A stretch of 64,000 nt of DNA from Casuarina equisetifolia (taxonomy: Eukaryota > Streptophyta > Magnoliopsida > Fagales > Casuarinaceae), in contig CM052360.1 of assembly GCA_028551475.1 (NCBI GenBank), positions 10,590,501-10,654,500 on the forward strand, written 5' to 3'. Position 1 is the stretch's first letter, and each line of letters begins with the position of its first letter. A program made the translations under genes and the position numbers. Of this stretch, positions 45,501 through 57,050 are shown piece after piece. The notes below the pieces were generated by a model. It worked only from the letters and a program-made list of their open reading frames with translations, was not told the origin of the DNA and searched no databases.

Positions 45501-48045
45501 ATCATGGCCGGAGTTCTATATTTAGCACTTATTTTTTACTTCTTTATGCAAGAAACGTCTTAGATAAGACCAGAAACAAACTAACTATAAACCTTTACAT
45601 AATCAATCAACATATCATCGATACGTACAAGTCCATCTACCTTAAAGTGCCTTTGGTTTTTCTAAAGGGTGAAGGACTGAAATCATCTTACGGAAATTTC
45701 AGGATCCACTTCAACATTCTAACTTCCGAACAATAAACCTTTTCATCATTGTGCCATAACCAGGAAGGTACTGTAATGGCATCAAGAACTCTCATCGTAG
45801 GTAAGTTTGGAAGCAATAATTAAGAGACCAATAATTAAAGTTAATGATGAAAAGGTAGAGGCTAAACCATCTAGTCTGGGCATAATTTTTTCTCCACTTT
45901 TTAATCCCTTAATTATAATGCAATTGTTATGTGAAGACAGTTAAGATCACTTAGGAGAAAGGATTGTTCAATTGGCGCCTCTTGAAAGTCACACTGAGTC
46001 ACTACAATAAAAAGACCAAGACCAAAGGAAGTCGTCATTAGAATTAGCCGGCCTCATCAATCTATATCTGATTTCAACCATTAGAAAAAGAACTCTTCCG
46101 AGACAAACACAGTCATGTACTGTTCTCTTAGCATAGCACACTTGAGCAAGAGAAATCTGAAATCTTGGCTAGTAATCCTAGTACATTGTTAGTTGCCTAC
46201 CTTAGTCTTCTAATTCCACCATCACATTTTCATTCAAGATAATAGCATGTAGGACTACTGGAAAAGAAACATGATCTCAGTTCAAACAAAACATAAAGCA
46301 TCTTAAGGGACATATTTTCAACTGGAATCATCCCTTAGTCTGACTAAAAGTTGCACCACATGCAGTCAACGGTCACCAACTGAAGCATAAAGCAAAATGA
46401 GACCGCATGGTCTCAATCCAGAAGGACCACTATCAACAAGTATTGCTTGTTGATTCAAACAGCCTTGTCGATAAAACAAGATCAGGCTCCAAAATACAAA
46501 CAATGTAGATATCAATAGAGAATGCAGGCGAATGTTTGCTTGTTCGTGGCTTCCGCATCAAATGTCAGTTCAAAATACGAGCATCAAATCAATATAACAT
46601 GAAAACCCACTAGCTAGACGAATTATTATTTCTTAAAATTCAAGAACTTTAATCATTTCATTCATAATGCTTGTGTTGGTTCTAATTATGCAGAAAAAGT
46701 ACGCCAAAAGGTTGCTCCAGTGTAAAGGGACCCCTTCACAATGCAAACATACGGCAAAGATTAGTGACAACCAAATTTGAAAAATTGCTGCCTGCTATGA
46801 TAAAGATTCAAAATATTATAGAGAGCTATGAAAAGTAAGCCCACTGCTTAAAAAACTATTGTAAAATTTCACAGCATTATCAAGACATAGCTTTGACAAT
46901 TCTTTTGCTTTTTGATATGTTAATTTGCTTTTGGTATGGGTCCCTTCACTCAACCTGGAAGCATTTTGATGTAATCCTACATAAGACCTACACGAATAGT
47001 AAGAAAGTAGTGTTGCTTACTAAAGCTAATGAGGTCGAAGATATCTGAATTCAGGTAAAACAGAAAGAACAATCAGCACGATCAACCGCAGGAAGCAGAA
47101 AGTCTTGATGAGCTCAATTGGTTGTCGGCTATTGGAAAAAGTTTCCCCAGGCCACCTAGAAGACGCGGAAAAAGAAAAAGAAACCAAATGAAATGAAACG
47201 AGGTACCTGAGGAAACACAATGTACCAATTAAACCCTTAAAACATGATTATCATGCTCATTACCCAACATACCAGTGCTTCTAATTAGCGCTTAGAATGA
47301 ATGAACTTCTAGGTAGGATCTTCTATTCGAGATCCAAATTACAGTGAAACCCCTCCGGCGGAGAAACGACTGGAAATTACCGTACCCCAGTGTTCTAGAA
47401 CTTCTTCATCTATGAATTAAAATCTTCACTTCATTTAGAACTGATCTAAGAAATGAAGAAATGGGTAATGGATTGGCTTAATTAGTGAGGCTAAGAACTT
47501 TTATTTGATGAGGACCCGTCCATAGAGAGACGTGAAGCCTAAGGCGTCCACACTGCCTACCTGAAGCAGTATATTTCTTGCACTGGAGGTTAGAAGTAGA
47601 CACAAGGGACTTTTAGTTTCTGAAACTCCATTGTTTTGCCTCAAGACACCGACTGTTGCTCGACTGTTTGAACTGAGAAGGGCTATGTTCCGTTTCCGCT
47701 CCCTATAGCCATAGGAAAAGCTAGTTGGAGAATGGAAAAGGAGAAAACCAAACTGACCCACAGGTAAGATACCCAAAAAAAATCGAGGATAGTGCTAGAC
47801 AAATCTGACACTTGATCTTTGTAAAGGTATATCGAGCCTTTTCAATGGCTGAATGAATGATTTGCCACTGCTCATTAAAAGACTAGAAATGCAAGACGAA
47901 AAAAAAAGAAAAACCCTCGAAAAAAGACATACAACATGATCCGCAAATCTATTACTTGTCATAGACGACCTTTCAAGTACATATCTATGACCAGTTGGAT
48001 GTGAAGTCACGAGGACCTTAAACTACAAGCAATACATACTTGACT

Positions 48046-48101
48046 TCTACTACTACTTATACTACTTACTGCCACTACTACGACTATTACTACCGCTACT
48101 G
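48046..48101. repeat. Imperfect (CTA)n repeat downstream of the ALOG gene
   Basis: About 15 imperfect ACT/CTA triplets lie 220-270 bp beyond the ALOG stop codon, perhaps within its 3' UTR. Confidence 0.8.
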
Positions 48102-48316
48102 TTTGCATCACAGAGCCAAAGAGCAGCAACATTCAATACCCACCAATTTAGGCATAGTTTCTGAGAGCAAGGTAGAGAAACTCGTAGTACATAAGGATGC
48201 AACAATAAAAGATTAGAAGTACTTATTGAAAACTGACGCAGAGAAAGAGCGGTCGAACACTAGTACGAGATAATGAGATTTTCCACCAACGTGGTCTCAT
48301 GCAGAATTATTTGATC

Positions 48317-48919
48317 TTACTGGCTCGCATTCGGGGGCGGAGGCAATGCTGGTGGTGGTTGCGGCGGACGCTTGCGCTTCTTCTTCTCGTAGCTAATACC
48401 CCTTGCCTTGGACTGAGAATCGCGAACCTCACGTAGATAGAGCCTCACAGCTCGAGCTCCAAAAGGGTTCGCCTCGGGCTTCCCTCCGTGCTCCTCGAAA
48501 GCGGCCCGGAGGCGGCCGATGAGAGCGTCAAGGGAACCCCATGCTTGGCGAAGTGGGCATGGGCAGGGCGCAGGTGGGTTCGGGTGCCCAAAGAAAGGGC
48601 AGAGCTGGGTGTGGACCTTGGTCTTGCCGAACTGGTCCAAGTACCTGAGGAATTCAAGCACATGGGCACCACTGCAGCGAGAGAGAGAAAGCGGTGGACG
48701 GTGGTTCCGGAGGTACTGTCCAAAGGTGTTCCAGTCGCGGCGCTTCTGGTTCTCGTAGCGGCTGAGAGTGGAGGATGATGAGGATGATGAAGAAGACGCA
48801 ACGGTAGCAGCTGAGATGTTTGGGTTTGCGTTGGCGTTTGTGATGATGGTATTGGTGGCGAAGCTGATGTTCCTCGCGCTGTCTGTGTTAGAGGTGCCAA
48901 ATTCGTGAAGTGAATCCAT
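48317..48919 (-). CDS. LSH4: ALOG-domain nuclear protein, LIGHT-DEPENDENT SHORT HYPOCOTYLS family
   Basis: An intronless frame encodes 200 residues. The first 50 are asparagine- and serine-rich, ending in a run of nine serines. The ALOG domain covers about 53-179 ([18 protein letters not shown] through [12 protein letters not shown]). It holds the inserted zinc-ribbon residues H103, C107, H112, C119 and C121. A nuclear signal KKKRKR lies at 179-184, followed by a proline-rich tail. ALOG proteins derive their domain from a recombinase-like DNA-binding fold and act as transcription regulators that repress differentiation at shoot organ boundaries. Arabidopsis LSH3 and LSH4 are activated by CUC factors. 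Length and single-exon structure fit the family. The symbol rests on position next to the XBAT and PMT genes as at At3g23290; LSH3 is the close alternative. Confidence 0.93.
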   Translation of the reverse strand: MDSLHEFGTSNTDSARNISFATNTIITNANANPNISAATVASSSSSSSSSTLSRYENQKRRDWNTFGQYLRNHRPPLSLSRCSGAHVLEFLRYLDQFGKTKVHTQLCPFFGHPNPPAPCPCPLRQAWGSLDALIGRLRAAFEEHGGKPEANPFGARAVRLYLREVRDSQSKARGISYEKKKRKRPPQPPPALPPPPNASQ

Positions 48920-49366
48920 ATTGGCTGTTATAGTTTTCTTGGATCTCGAAGTAGCACTAAGATTTGGTTTTGTTTTTTCTGATGTTCAGGCACAGGGTTT
49001 ATTTTATTTTTGGTGATGAGAGGTAGGTTTTGAGGGCCAAGCAAGTACTTAGAAAGCACTAAAAATAGAAACAGCAAGATAAAGGAGAAGGAGATGATGG
49101 CTTCGATAAGAGGAGGCGCGTTTATTTGGGGTAAAAGATCTAAGATCTGGAGTGGAGAGGTGAAACTAATTGAAACCTGTTTTGGCTGTCACTTTTTTCA
49201 TGAAGAAAAAGGTGTTTGATCACAATTATGGTTCAGCGGGACTGGATTTCAATCATGTCATGGGAGAAGGGTAAGAGAGACAGAGAGGTTGACGGGAAAA
49301 GAAAGAGCTATCAAGAGAGTCAGAAATGAAGATTTCGGAGTAGGGGGATGATGACGACGACGGGGA

Positions 49367-49375
49367 TGATATATA
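49367..49375 (-). promoter_or_regulatory. Possible TATA box of the ALOG gene
   Basis: The minus strand reads CCTATATATCATC about 450 bp upstream of the start codon. If used, it gives a leader of about 420 nt. Transcript data would be needed to place the start. Confidence 0.45.
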
Positions 49376-49452
49376 GGCAGGAGACAACAACAGTAGGGGC
49401 ACACTGTTCCTTTTTTAAAAATGGTATTCAATTTTCCTTTTGGGTAATTTCT

Positions 49453-49488
49453 ATTTTTTATTTTTTATTTTTTATTTTTTATTTTATT
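49453..49488. repeat. (ATTTTTT)n short tandem repeat
   Basis: About five T-rich heptamer units, just upstream of the possible ALOG TATA box. Confidence 0.85.
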
Positions 49489-50497
49489 GTTTGTTTTTGA
49501 GGTTCTCTGAATCTCTTCTTTGATCAATCCTAGAAAATCCTGAAAGGCTTTATGATGCTTTTCTAAGCTTTGATTTAACGAAGAACGTCCTTGAGAAACT
49601 GGCAGTAGATATTTTCCCGAGAAAAAGGTGGGGGGGGGAAGCAAGTTCCTCCTCTCCCATGCCTGCCAGTGAACTCGTGCAGGGCTTTTGTGGAAATTGC
49701 AGAGGTTTGACAGTGTGGGGGAAGAGAAAGAGAGGGAGTTGATAGATGGGGACAACACAAAGCTATTGGCTTAAAAATATGAGAGAATAACATGATTTTG
49801 TTGCTTCACTCTTTTGTATTGATTGACAACACCTTTTTGCCAATGACCCCTTTACCCTCCACTCCTCTAATTTCCCATAAATATAATAAATATCAATCAT
49901 ATTTCCACATCCTCGTCTTAATCAGCCTCCTCCATTTTAGAATCTCCAGTTGCTGAAGAAAACGCTGTTCCTGTATGCATGTATAACCTCATTTATCACC
50001 ATGACATGATGGCTAAACACAACGACAAGAATGTTGACATGTAAAGATGATACCCATATGTGTTTATAAGTCTCCAACTTCAATCACCTACGTGTACATA
50101 CCTATGCTATACGCATGAATTTGTCTGCCTTTAGATTAGCTGCATCATCTACATAGGGCAATACCAGAAGCATAGGTCGTTTTGACTTGCAACATGCTGC
50201 CAGCCAGGACTCCATTTTCCTCCGCATCTTTATCACATGAAAAGTTGAGAGCGAATTCTGCAACACACTGCGCCGTATACTTGCTGGTTCGGTCGTGAGT
50301 ATCCGATCAAACAAGTAACTTAAGTGAAAAGAAAAAGAAGATGTTTCTTTAAATTCTCCTGCTTTATTAGTGTACCTCTTTCTAAACCAAGAACCAACGG
50401 ATGCCCAAATCACTAGATAGACGATTGTAATGAAGCATCTTCATGTCTCTGTCCTTGATTATCCATAAAAAGAATCAAAACTTGAAGCCAACTTCTG

Positions 50498-50498
<1 letters not shown>

Positions 50499-50555
<57 letters not shown>
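50499..50555. repeat. (CT)n(AT)n compound microsatellite
   Basis: About 15 CT units run directly into about 13 AT units. Confidence 0.95.
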
Positions 50556-50559
<4 letters not shown>

Positions 50560-53500
50560 GATCAGCCTTTTCACCCTCTTGTGCTAACTACCATTTTTGG
50601 GAAAAGTAGATCTTATTCCTGGAGTTTGCACGTATTTACACTCTCTATGACAGCATGCCTCATTCACACTTCTTTATCTGAAGGGTATATAGTTCTATCC
50701 AAATCAAATGATCAGATGTATGCATAGGATCACTTCATTTGTAAGATGACATGATGGAGACAAATTGCTTCCGTTTTACTTCTATTTGTTGAAAAAGAAG
50801 CATCAAGAAAAAAATTTAAAAACCTAGAATAAACATTACCCCTTTGCATTATTTACACAGTAGTTCCTCCATAATCGATGTAGATTCCTTCGACAATTGG
50901 AAGGGACGACCTAAAATCTGTCATTTTCCACAGAAAGAAGTGCCACTAGATATTTATTATAACCACCAAAGATGGAAGGATTTGCCAGTGTGAAAGGATA
51001 AGTTAATTGGTAAGTTCATCAGTCATTATAGTTGGCTGTAAAGTAGAACAAGACATCTCCATCCCTGATTCCTCATCAGATGGATACTGATCCACACCTT
51101 GTAAACATGGAGTAACTCAAGACCTTCAATTTTGTCATCATTAATTCAATAGATTTTTTCAAAAAGAACTTGCTGTATTTCATGCGTTTAGACAGTGCCT
51201 TTTTTGGGGTTTTCTAAGGGAACCAAAAAATTATAAGCAACAGTTTCAGACTCCAACCTTCAAAAGCTTCCTTAGCTTTTTGGACTAAATAGAGGGCAAC
51301 AGTCCTCTTCTACCTCCTTGCCTTCTTAAATCCCTAATCAGAATAGAGTTGTCAGATACTACATATTGAAAAGAAACGAAGCAGAAAATGAAAGAAGGCA
51401 AAGGAGGTAGAAGGGTTGCCTTACATGGTGATTAACCTCACCACTTTCTTTCTTTTGCATGTAACAACATGCAGAACAGAGTTATTTAAGCTGATCATTG
51501 TATACAATAAGTTATATCAGTTTACGTGATGGAAGATACCTACGCATACGTTTTACTGCTTGTACAGAAACAATGGCATCTTGGTCTTAGAACCAAGTTT
51601 ACAGTTGTTTTTTTATTTTTTAATTTTTTATTTTATTTTCATCTTTCCGCGTAAAGAAAACTACTGTTAAGTTTCTTTAATTACACGCTAACTAATTGTT
51701 TAATCATCCATAATATTCGGTTTTAGTACGGACATGGTCATATCAGTCCTTTAACCAAAGGTTTAACATCGGTTTTACAGCACATCAAGAGCAAGATCCG
51801 GGTAGCGGACAAAGAAGCAAAGTCTACCCGCATATTTGTCCCCCTTTTCTTTTACTCTTTGATTGAGAAAAGCAAAGTAGCAGAGAGAGATCATGTCGCA
51901 TATCTTTTAAATTTGAGATAATATGTGCAGAAAAGCTTTGCTTTAACAAAATCAGGCACTTTCTTTTCCAAAATTTTAACGATGATGTTTTGTTTCAAGT
52001 TAAGAGTGCCATTAAATCACTCAAATGAAGTTGATGGTTGTTTATTAAACACTAAATGGAATCGTTGCGCCTCGGAAAATAACTCAGTTGGAGGAAAAGA
52101 ATCTCTCCAAAAAAGTTAACATTTGCCATTTACCGTACGTATAATAATTTCAAGTCTCAACTTTATGTTGCCTCTCATTTGAGGGCAACGTTTAATGCGA
52201 ACCAGCAACATTCACAAAACTTAGCTTGCACTCAAGTGTAGATGATGAAGCAGAATTAGCCTGTATAGGCTTGATTATAGTTACTTCTTTTGGCATTTCT
52301 GTTAGCCTGAAGGTTTTATGCCCCTGACAGATCATATTCATGATCTGCTTCAAATGCAAAATGAGTAAGTTCTACAATGCAGACAACGATTTGGTTTCAC
52401 CAGTTTCTTTACTGCCTAACTAAAGCTGTAGACTGGCTTTCCTTTATAGAGAATGCAATGGTCGTACCCTAATGGTCGAACATATTAGGAGTTCCCTGAT
52501 TTCTGTCAAGAAACCATATGTTATCAAGCTTTTTGCAGAGCTTATAAAGAAACCTCAAACAGGAAGATGGGAAATGTTCTATCTTATCAAAATAATGGGA
52601 GTTTGGAACTAATCATTACAACAGCTGATGCAAGGATGTTAGCATATGATAGATACAAATGGATTACTTTTTCAGCTGGGTCAGCAGTACGAAGCAAGAC
52701 AGCAAAGAGAAGAGAAAAGAAAAACAAAACAAGAGATAAAGCACCATCAATTAGCCAGCAAGGAGGTCTATTCCAAGAAATACTGTCTCTGATTACTGTC
52801 TGATCCTCTCTGAAGGATATAGGAGTTGTCCTTTTCGCTTTCGAGTTAAGATTGTAGTTTTATGGGCTGGAAACTTCACGGAAAGCAAAGGGTACAAAGT
52901 CATGTGACTGAAGGAAATATGGCAAAATTTTGAGTAACACCCTTCCACTTTTTCTAAGATTTTCAAATATCATAAACGGAGCCTATAAAATTTTTCATAA
53001 AATTTAGGTGACGCAAAAGTGATGACAATGGTCAACATTTTAGGTTCAATTCAACTGGAACTTCCCAAGAAAAGAGAAATCGCATGGTAAGATTTATTAT
53101 AAAATACAACAAAACAAATGATATATGATGTCCAATAGTTGTATATAAATTATTTTCAGACAAGAATGAAGACCCTAAGTGACTTTAAGTTGTGAAATGA
53201 CTAAATAACTACTAAAGCAATGAAAGTGGTAAAGAAATATAGTACAAAATCCAATCTGTTATGAAAATTTGCCTATAAAAGTATAAACAACAACAGGATC
53301 GAAAATGGAGTAAAAATTAAACCAAAATTCCAACTAATTTTTAACGTTTGTGAAGGGCTTGAAGTCATTCAGATCCTGGTTAGCTTGTGTCCCAATGATG
53401 CATCTATCCCCCTTCCAATAATACTTTTAACCTAACTCTCATTTTAATGGCACTCAAAACATCTACCAAATGTTGCTGTTCTTCACATATTTAAAAATTC

Positions 53501-55895
53501 TATGGACACCTAGAGGAAAGTGCCCTACACCAGTTGCCTCCATTTGAAAAGAATTTGTCCTTGTATTAGAATTAGGTGATATTATTTCATCAAGAGGATG
53601 GTAGTCAACCATTTCTATTTTGACAACTCTTATGGTGTTAGGGTTTCATTTGTCTACTAGGTTCTTATCGTCTTTAAATCTTCTACAGATGGTTCAGACC
53701 TTGAAGAAAGCCACAAGACTTTAATTTATATTGCTTCACCATATCTAATGGCTGGTTGGTTGGATCCTAATCTTCCGTTGTCTTTTGTTTCGTTAATTAC
53801 TTTTACCATACTTTCAACTTTATCTGCTCTTAAATCACTTGATTCCACCTTTGTACAATAGAAGCTTAGTTCTCCTCAATTTCGCTCCTTTTATCTTTTT
53901 CATCCTTGATAGATGAACGATTCAGAACGGAGAATCTGTACGTGTTTCTAATTATAGAGGATGTACAAAGCGTTGCTTTTCCTTTTCAACGAGTGATGAA
54001 AATTTGACAAGCAAAAGGCTGATCTCCAGCATTTACAGCATGTTTTCTCATTTAGCATTATTGCCAGTCATCTTGGTACGTATATCGTAGTCCGATACCT
54101 GCTGATGTAATTGAAAAGTAGAGATAAAGGCTGACATGCCAACTTACATTCGTCTAGAATCCACTAGAAAAGAATAAAATTTTAGATGGTAATTCAGGGC
54201 TCAATACATTCATATTCAGCCTCAACTTTTAATTTCACAAACTTATTAAATTGTTCTAACATCTTAACGAGGGAATTTACTAATTTAATTCCTTAAAAAA
54301 TAAAGAAAATAAGATTTTTTTTTTAAAAAAAACTATGGCAATCATTGCTTGACTTGCGTAGAATGGTGTTTCAAATGCCCCTCCCAAAATGTACATAATT
54401 TTCAATCAAACATTAGTTGAACAACCACCAAACGTGCCTCTTTTCTAGTGTCGTGTCCTTCGGCCAATCCCCTTGTTAGGTGCAGAGTTCACTGCATCAA
54501 GAACGTGAAGAAGGGAAAAATATTGTACGATGACAAATGCCTACAGCTATAGAAAGAGATACTAGGACAAGGTTAGCTGCGTTCTGCAGCTTGCTAGCTA
54601 TTTGAAGTTGCCATAGTTGAGTGCTAAGTTCTATGATTTGAGCAGCTCTGTTCACCAGTATTGACTCCTCATTGTGTGGGGTGTGCGGGGGATTCGGGGG
54701 CAGTTTCCTCTCGGTGGTTTGGTGGTCAAGTCAAGGATCAACTTGACCTCACGCAACGGGACCCCAACAGAAGAACTTCATGATTGGAGAGTGAAAAAGG
54801 GTTAGATTTCTGTGAAACTAAGGGTAACGGAAACATTATGGTACGTCTTGAGTTTGGGGTCATATTGGCTTTTGTTTTTCATCTTCTGGTCTTTGTGCAC
54901 TGCACTGGGCTGGCCTCAGTTACTGGTTATATTCGTTATATTCTCTGCTGACAGGTTGATCTTGTCGAAACCATTGTAAGCCAGTAAGTAAAATGAAAAA
55001 GTTAGTCTTGGAACGCCATGCCTATACTGCATTCGTAAGAAACTAGTACTGGTTAGTCGAAAGAAAGGGACATAACACGCTTTCAGCTAGGCCCCCATGC
55101 AGTGTCTGTAACACCATGTGTGATGTGTGGTCAGCTCAAAGATACAAGATCATGACAAATGACTATTCCTCCTGATTTGGGTTGACCATGAAAAAGAGAA
55201 TCGGCTTCTCCCGGTGGCGATGTTTCTGCAGAAAAGGGTTTTGGTGGTCTGCCACGGGTAAACTATTACTCTCTTTCAACATTTGTTTAGTGGTACCTTT
55301 ACCTCCGATCATGGATCAGACTTGTGTTAAGTAACGTTGCCATCCTCCACGGGAGATTGTTGATAGTACGAGGATGACATTTAAAGAGAAACCCTTTTTG
55401 ACGAAAGACTGCATAAGAATGTGCAGGTATTGCTCTTAAGAGTGCCCTAAACCTGCATCAAGAAGATCTTGGATTCTGCAGCGAAGGCTGAGGATTGGTC
55501 TCGTGTCAAATCAGAGTCGTTTTCGGTTTTCTTTTTGTTTCATTTCTATATGTGAGTTTTGAATTGAAATATCGAATTCCCAGGTGCAGAAAAGCTTCGT
55601 TTTTACACCCTCTCTAGCCTCCCCGGAAGAGCTCCTCACGAAGTCTTATCATATGTTGCTTTATTGTGGTCCTCAGTGCCATCTTGATAAGCTATAAACT
55701 AAAGGAATTTTTTGTGGATATCGATGCAGTGCACACATCGAAATAACCTTCGGAGGCAATAAAGGTCAATCAGGTGTCTGAACAGCCTTAATTTTTTATA
55801 CCTACCCGACATATGATGTGAAGTAGCTCTGCTTCCGATTGGTCAGTTCAGGGAGACCAAGTCCACTCTCCCCATTTGAAGGGGGGATGTATCGT

Positions 55896-55921
55896 GGGGG
55901 GGGGGGGGGGGGGGGGGGGGG
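55896..55921 (+). repeat. Homopolymer of 26 G
   Basis: An uninterrupted G tract in otherwise mixed sequence. It could form a G-quadruplex, or its length could be a sequencing or assembly error. Confidence 0.9.
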
Positions 55922-57050
55922 ACGGATATCTGACGTACAAAGCCCTCTGCTAAAGTTGAAGGATATACTAGAAAAGCCCTAGCAAAAGAATGTCTCTTTC
56001 ACTTCCCTTCCCACCCGAAAATTTTACTAGATTCACAAGGAAAGGAGTGTGTTCTTTTCCAGTTCAGAAACTGCGCTTGAAGCAGGCTGGCCAAGATCAT
56101 ATTCAATACCATATAAAGGCGATGTGACTCAAAAAAAAGGATTTAATAGATCTGCTATGGCAATCCCTATTGGATTTTAAGCTCTGATGGAACCCAGCTG
56201 GAGTTAAAGCTATAATAATGGATTAAGCTCAACTGGGAAACCGATTTGGTGGGATGCTGAAACAACATTCATAAGCCACCTTTGTTGGAGTGGTCGCTTA
56301 TTAACAAGGGTTATTATCACTGTTTACTACTGTTGGCTTATTTATAGGGTCTCTCGAATGTGCTTCAAAATTTGTGCTTAATTCGGGAAGTGCGAACCAG
56401 GAAAGTGGAGAAAGCAAACCCAGGGACCCCCCTAGGACGTAGACGTCGCCATGGTCTTGCTTCTGCAGGTACCTGTCATTGTCGTAGCTGTTGGTATTAA
56501 TGCAGCAGCCTGTGCAAAAGATTAATTCTCGAGTGTATCGGATATATTTTATGCAACAGTTTAGAACACAGATCTCAATCCCCACTGGTTTCGAATGAGA
56601 GGGATAAACACAAGAATCTTGCACGGAAATATATTTTAACTACTACACCTAAACATGAGCTGAAGAGATGCATCAGTACCAATTGGAAAGGGCTCAAACA
56701 TGACATACTGAAAGTTGAGTGCTTTCTCATCTCCATCACTTCTTCTGAGTTTAGAATCCCACCTCAACCTCGTCCCTCAGGTATGTTATCAGGTATGACT
56801 TATTGCTCCAACTAGTACTACTTTTAAATGGTTTGAAGCTTCAAAGCTTGTAGCTCAGAGCTTGTTTAGGTTTTAATGTGGGGAAAACTGATATTTCAGA
56901 TACCACAATGCAAGGCAATAATATACACAGAAGCTCTCAGACGAGGGTCTTAGTTTTCAGGACTTACTAATAGAAGCTCATATACGAAATTCTTTTAAGA
57001 TGTCCACAACCCACATACCACATTTAGAGATTCTCCACGTTCCCCAACGG

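Larger units (their letters stand above)
40061..48316. other. Long gene-free interval between PMT and the ALOG gene
   Basis: About 8.2 kb with no supportable coding gene. It is mostly AT-rich, with a GC-rich island at about 42300-42570, a G10 run at 41396-41405, several microsatellites and scattered short frames without domains. The right end (about 48.0-48.3 kb) probably holds the 3' UTR of the ALOG gene. Distal regulatory elements or an unannotated non-coding transcript could lie here, but none is proven. Confidence 0.5.
49376..57050. other. Long gene-free interval upstream of the ALOG gene
   Basis: About 7.7 kb without a supportable gene. Open frames at 50102-50413, 52567-52803 and 56301-56624 have no recognisable domain. 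It contains T-rich and CT/AT microsatellites and a 26-bp G run. The left part is the upstream region of a developmental regulator, where distant control elements are plausible. The right end should include the 3' UTR of the ankyrin-RING gene. Confidence 0.5.

Noticed and set aside
48445-48900. 151-codon frame overlapping the ALOG gene on the same strand, and plus-strand frames at 48488-48778
   Set aside because: Shadow frames of the GC-rich ALOG coding sequence.
55448-55485. Small imperfect hairpin containing CTGCATCAAG...GGATTCTGCAG, faintly like a miR172 precursor
   Set aside because: The arms do not match the miR172 sequence and the stem is short and mismatched.
56301-56624. 107-codon minus-strand frame downstream of the ankyrin-RING gene
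   Set aside because: No recognisable domain; cysteine-rich by chance, and it lies where the 3' UTR or intergenic DNA is expected.
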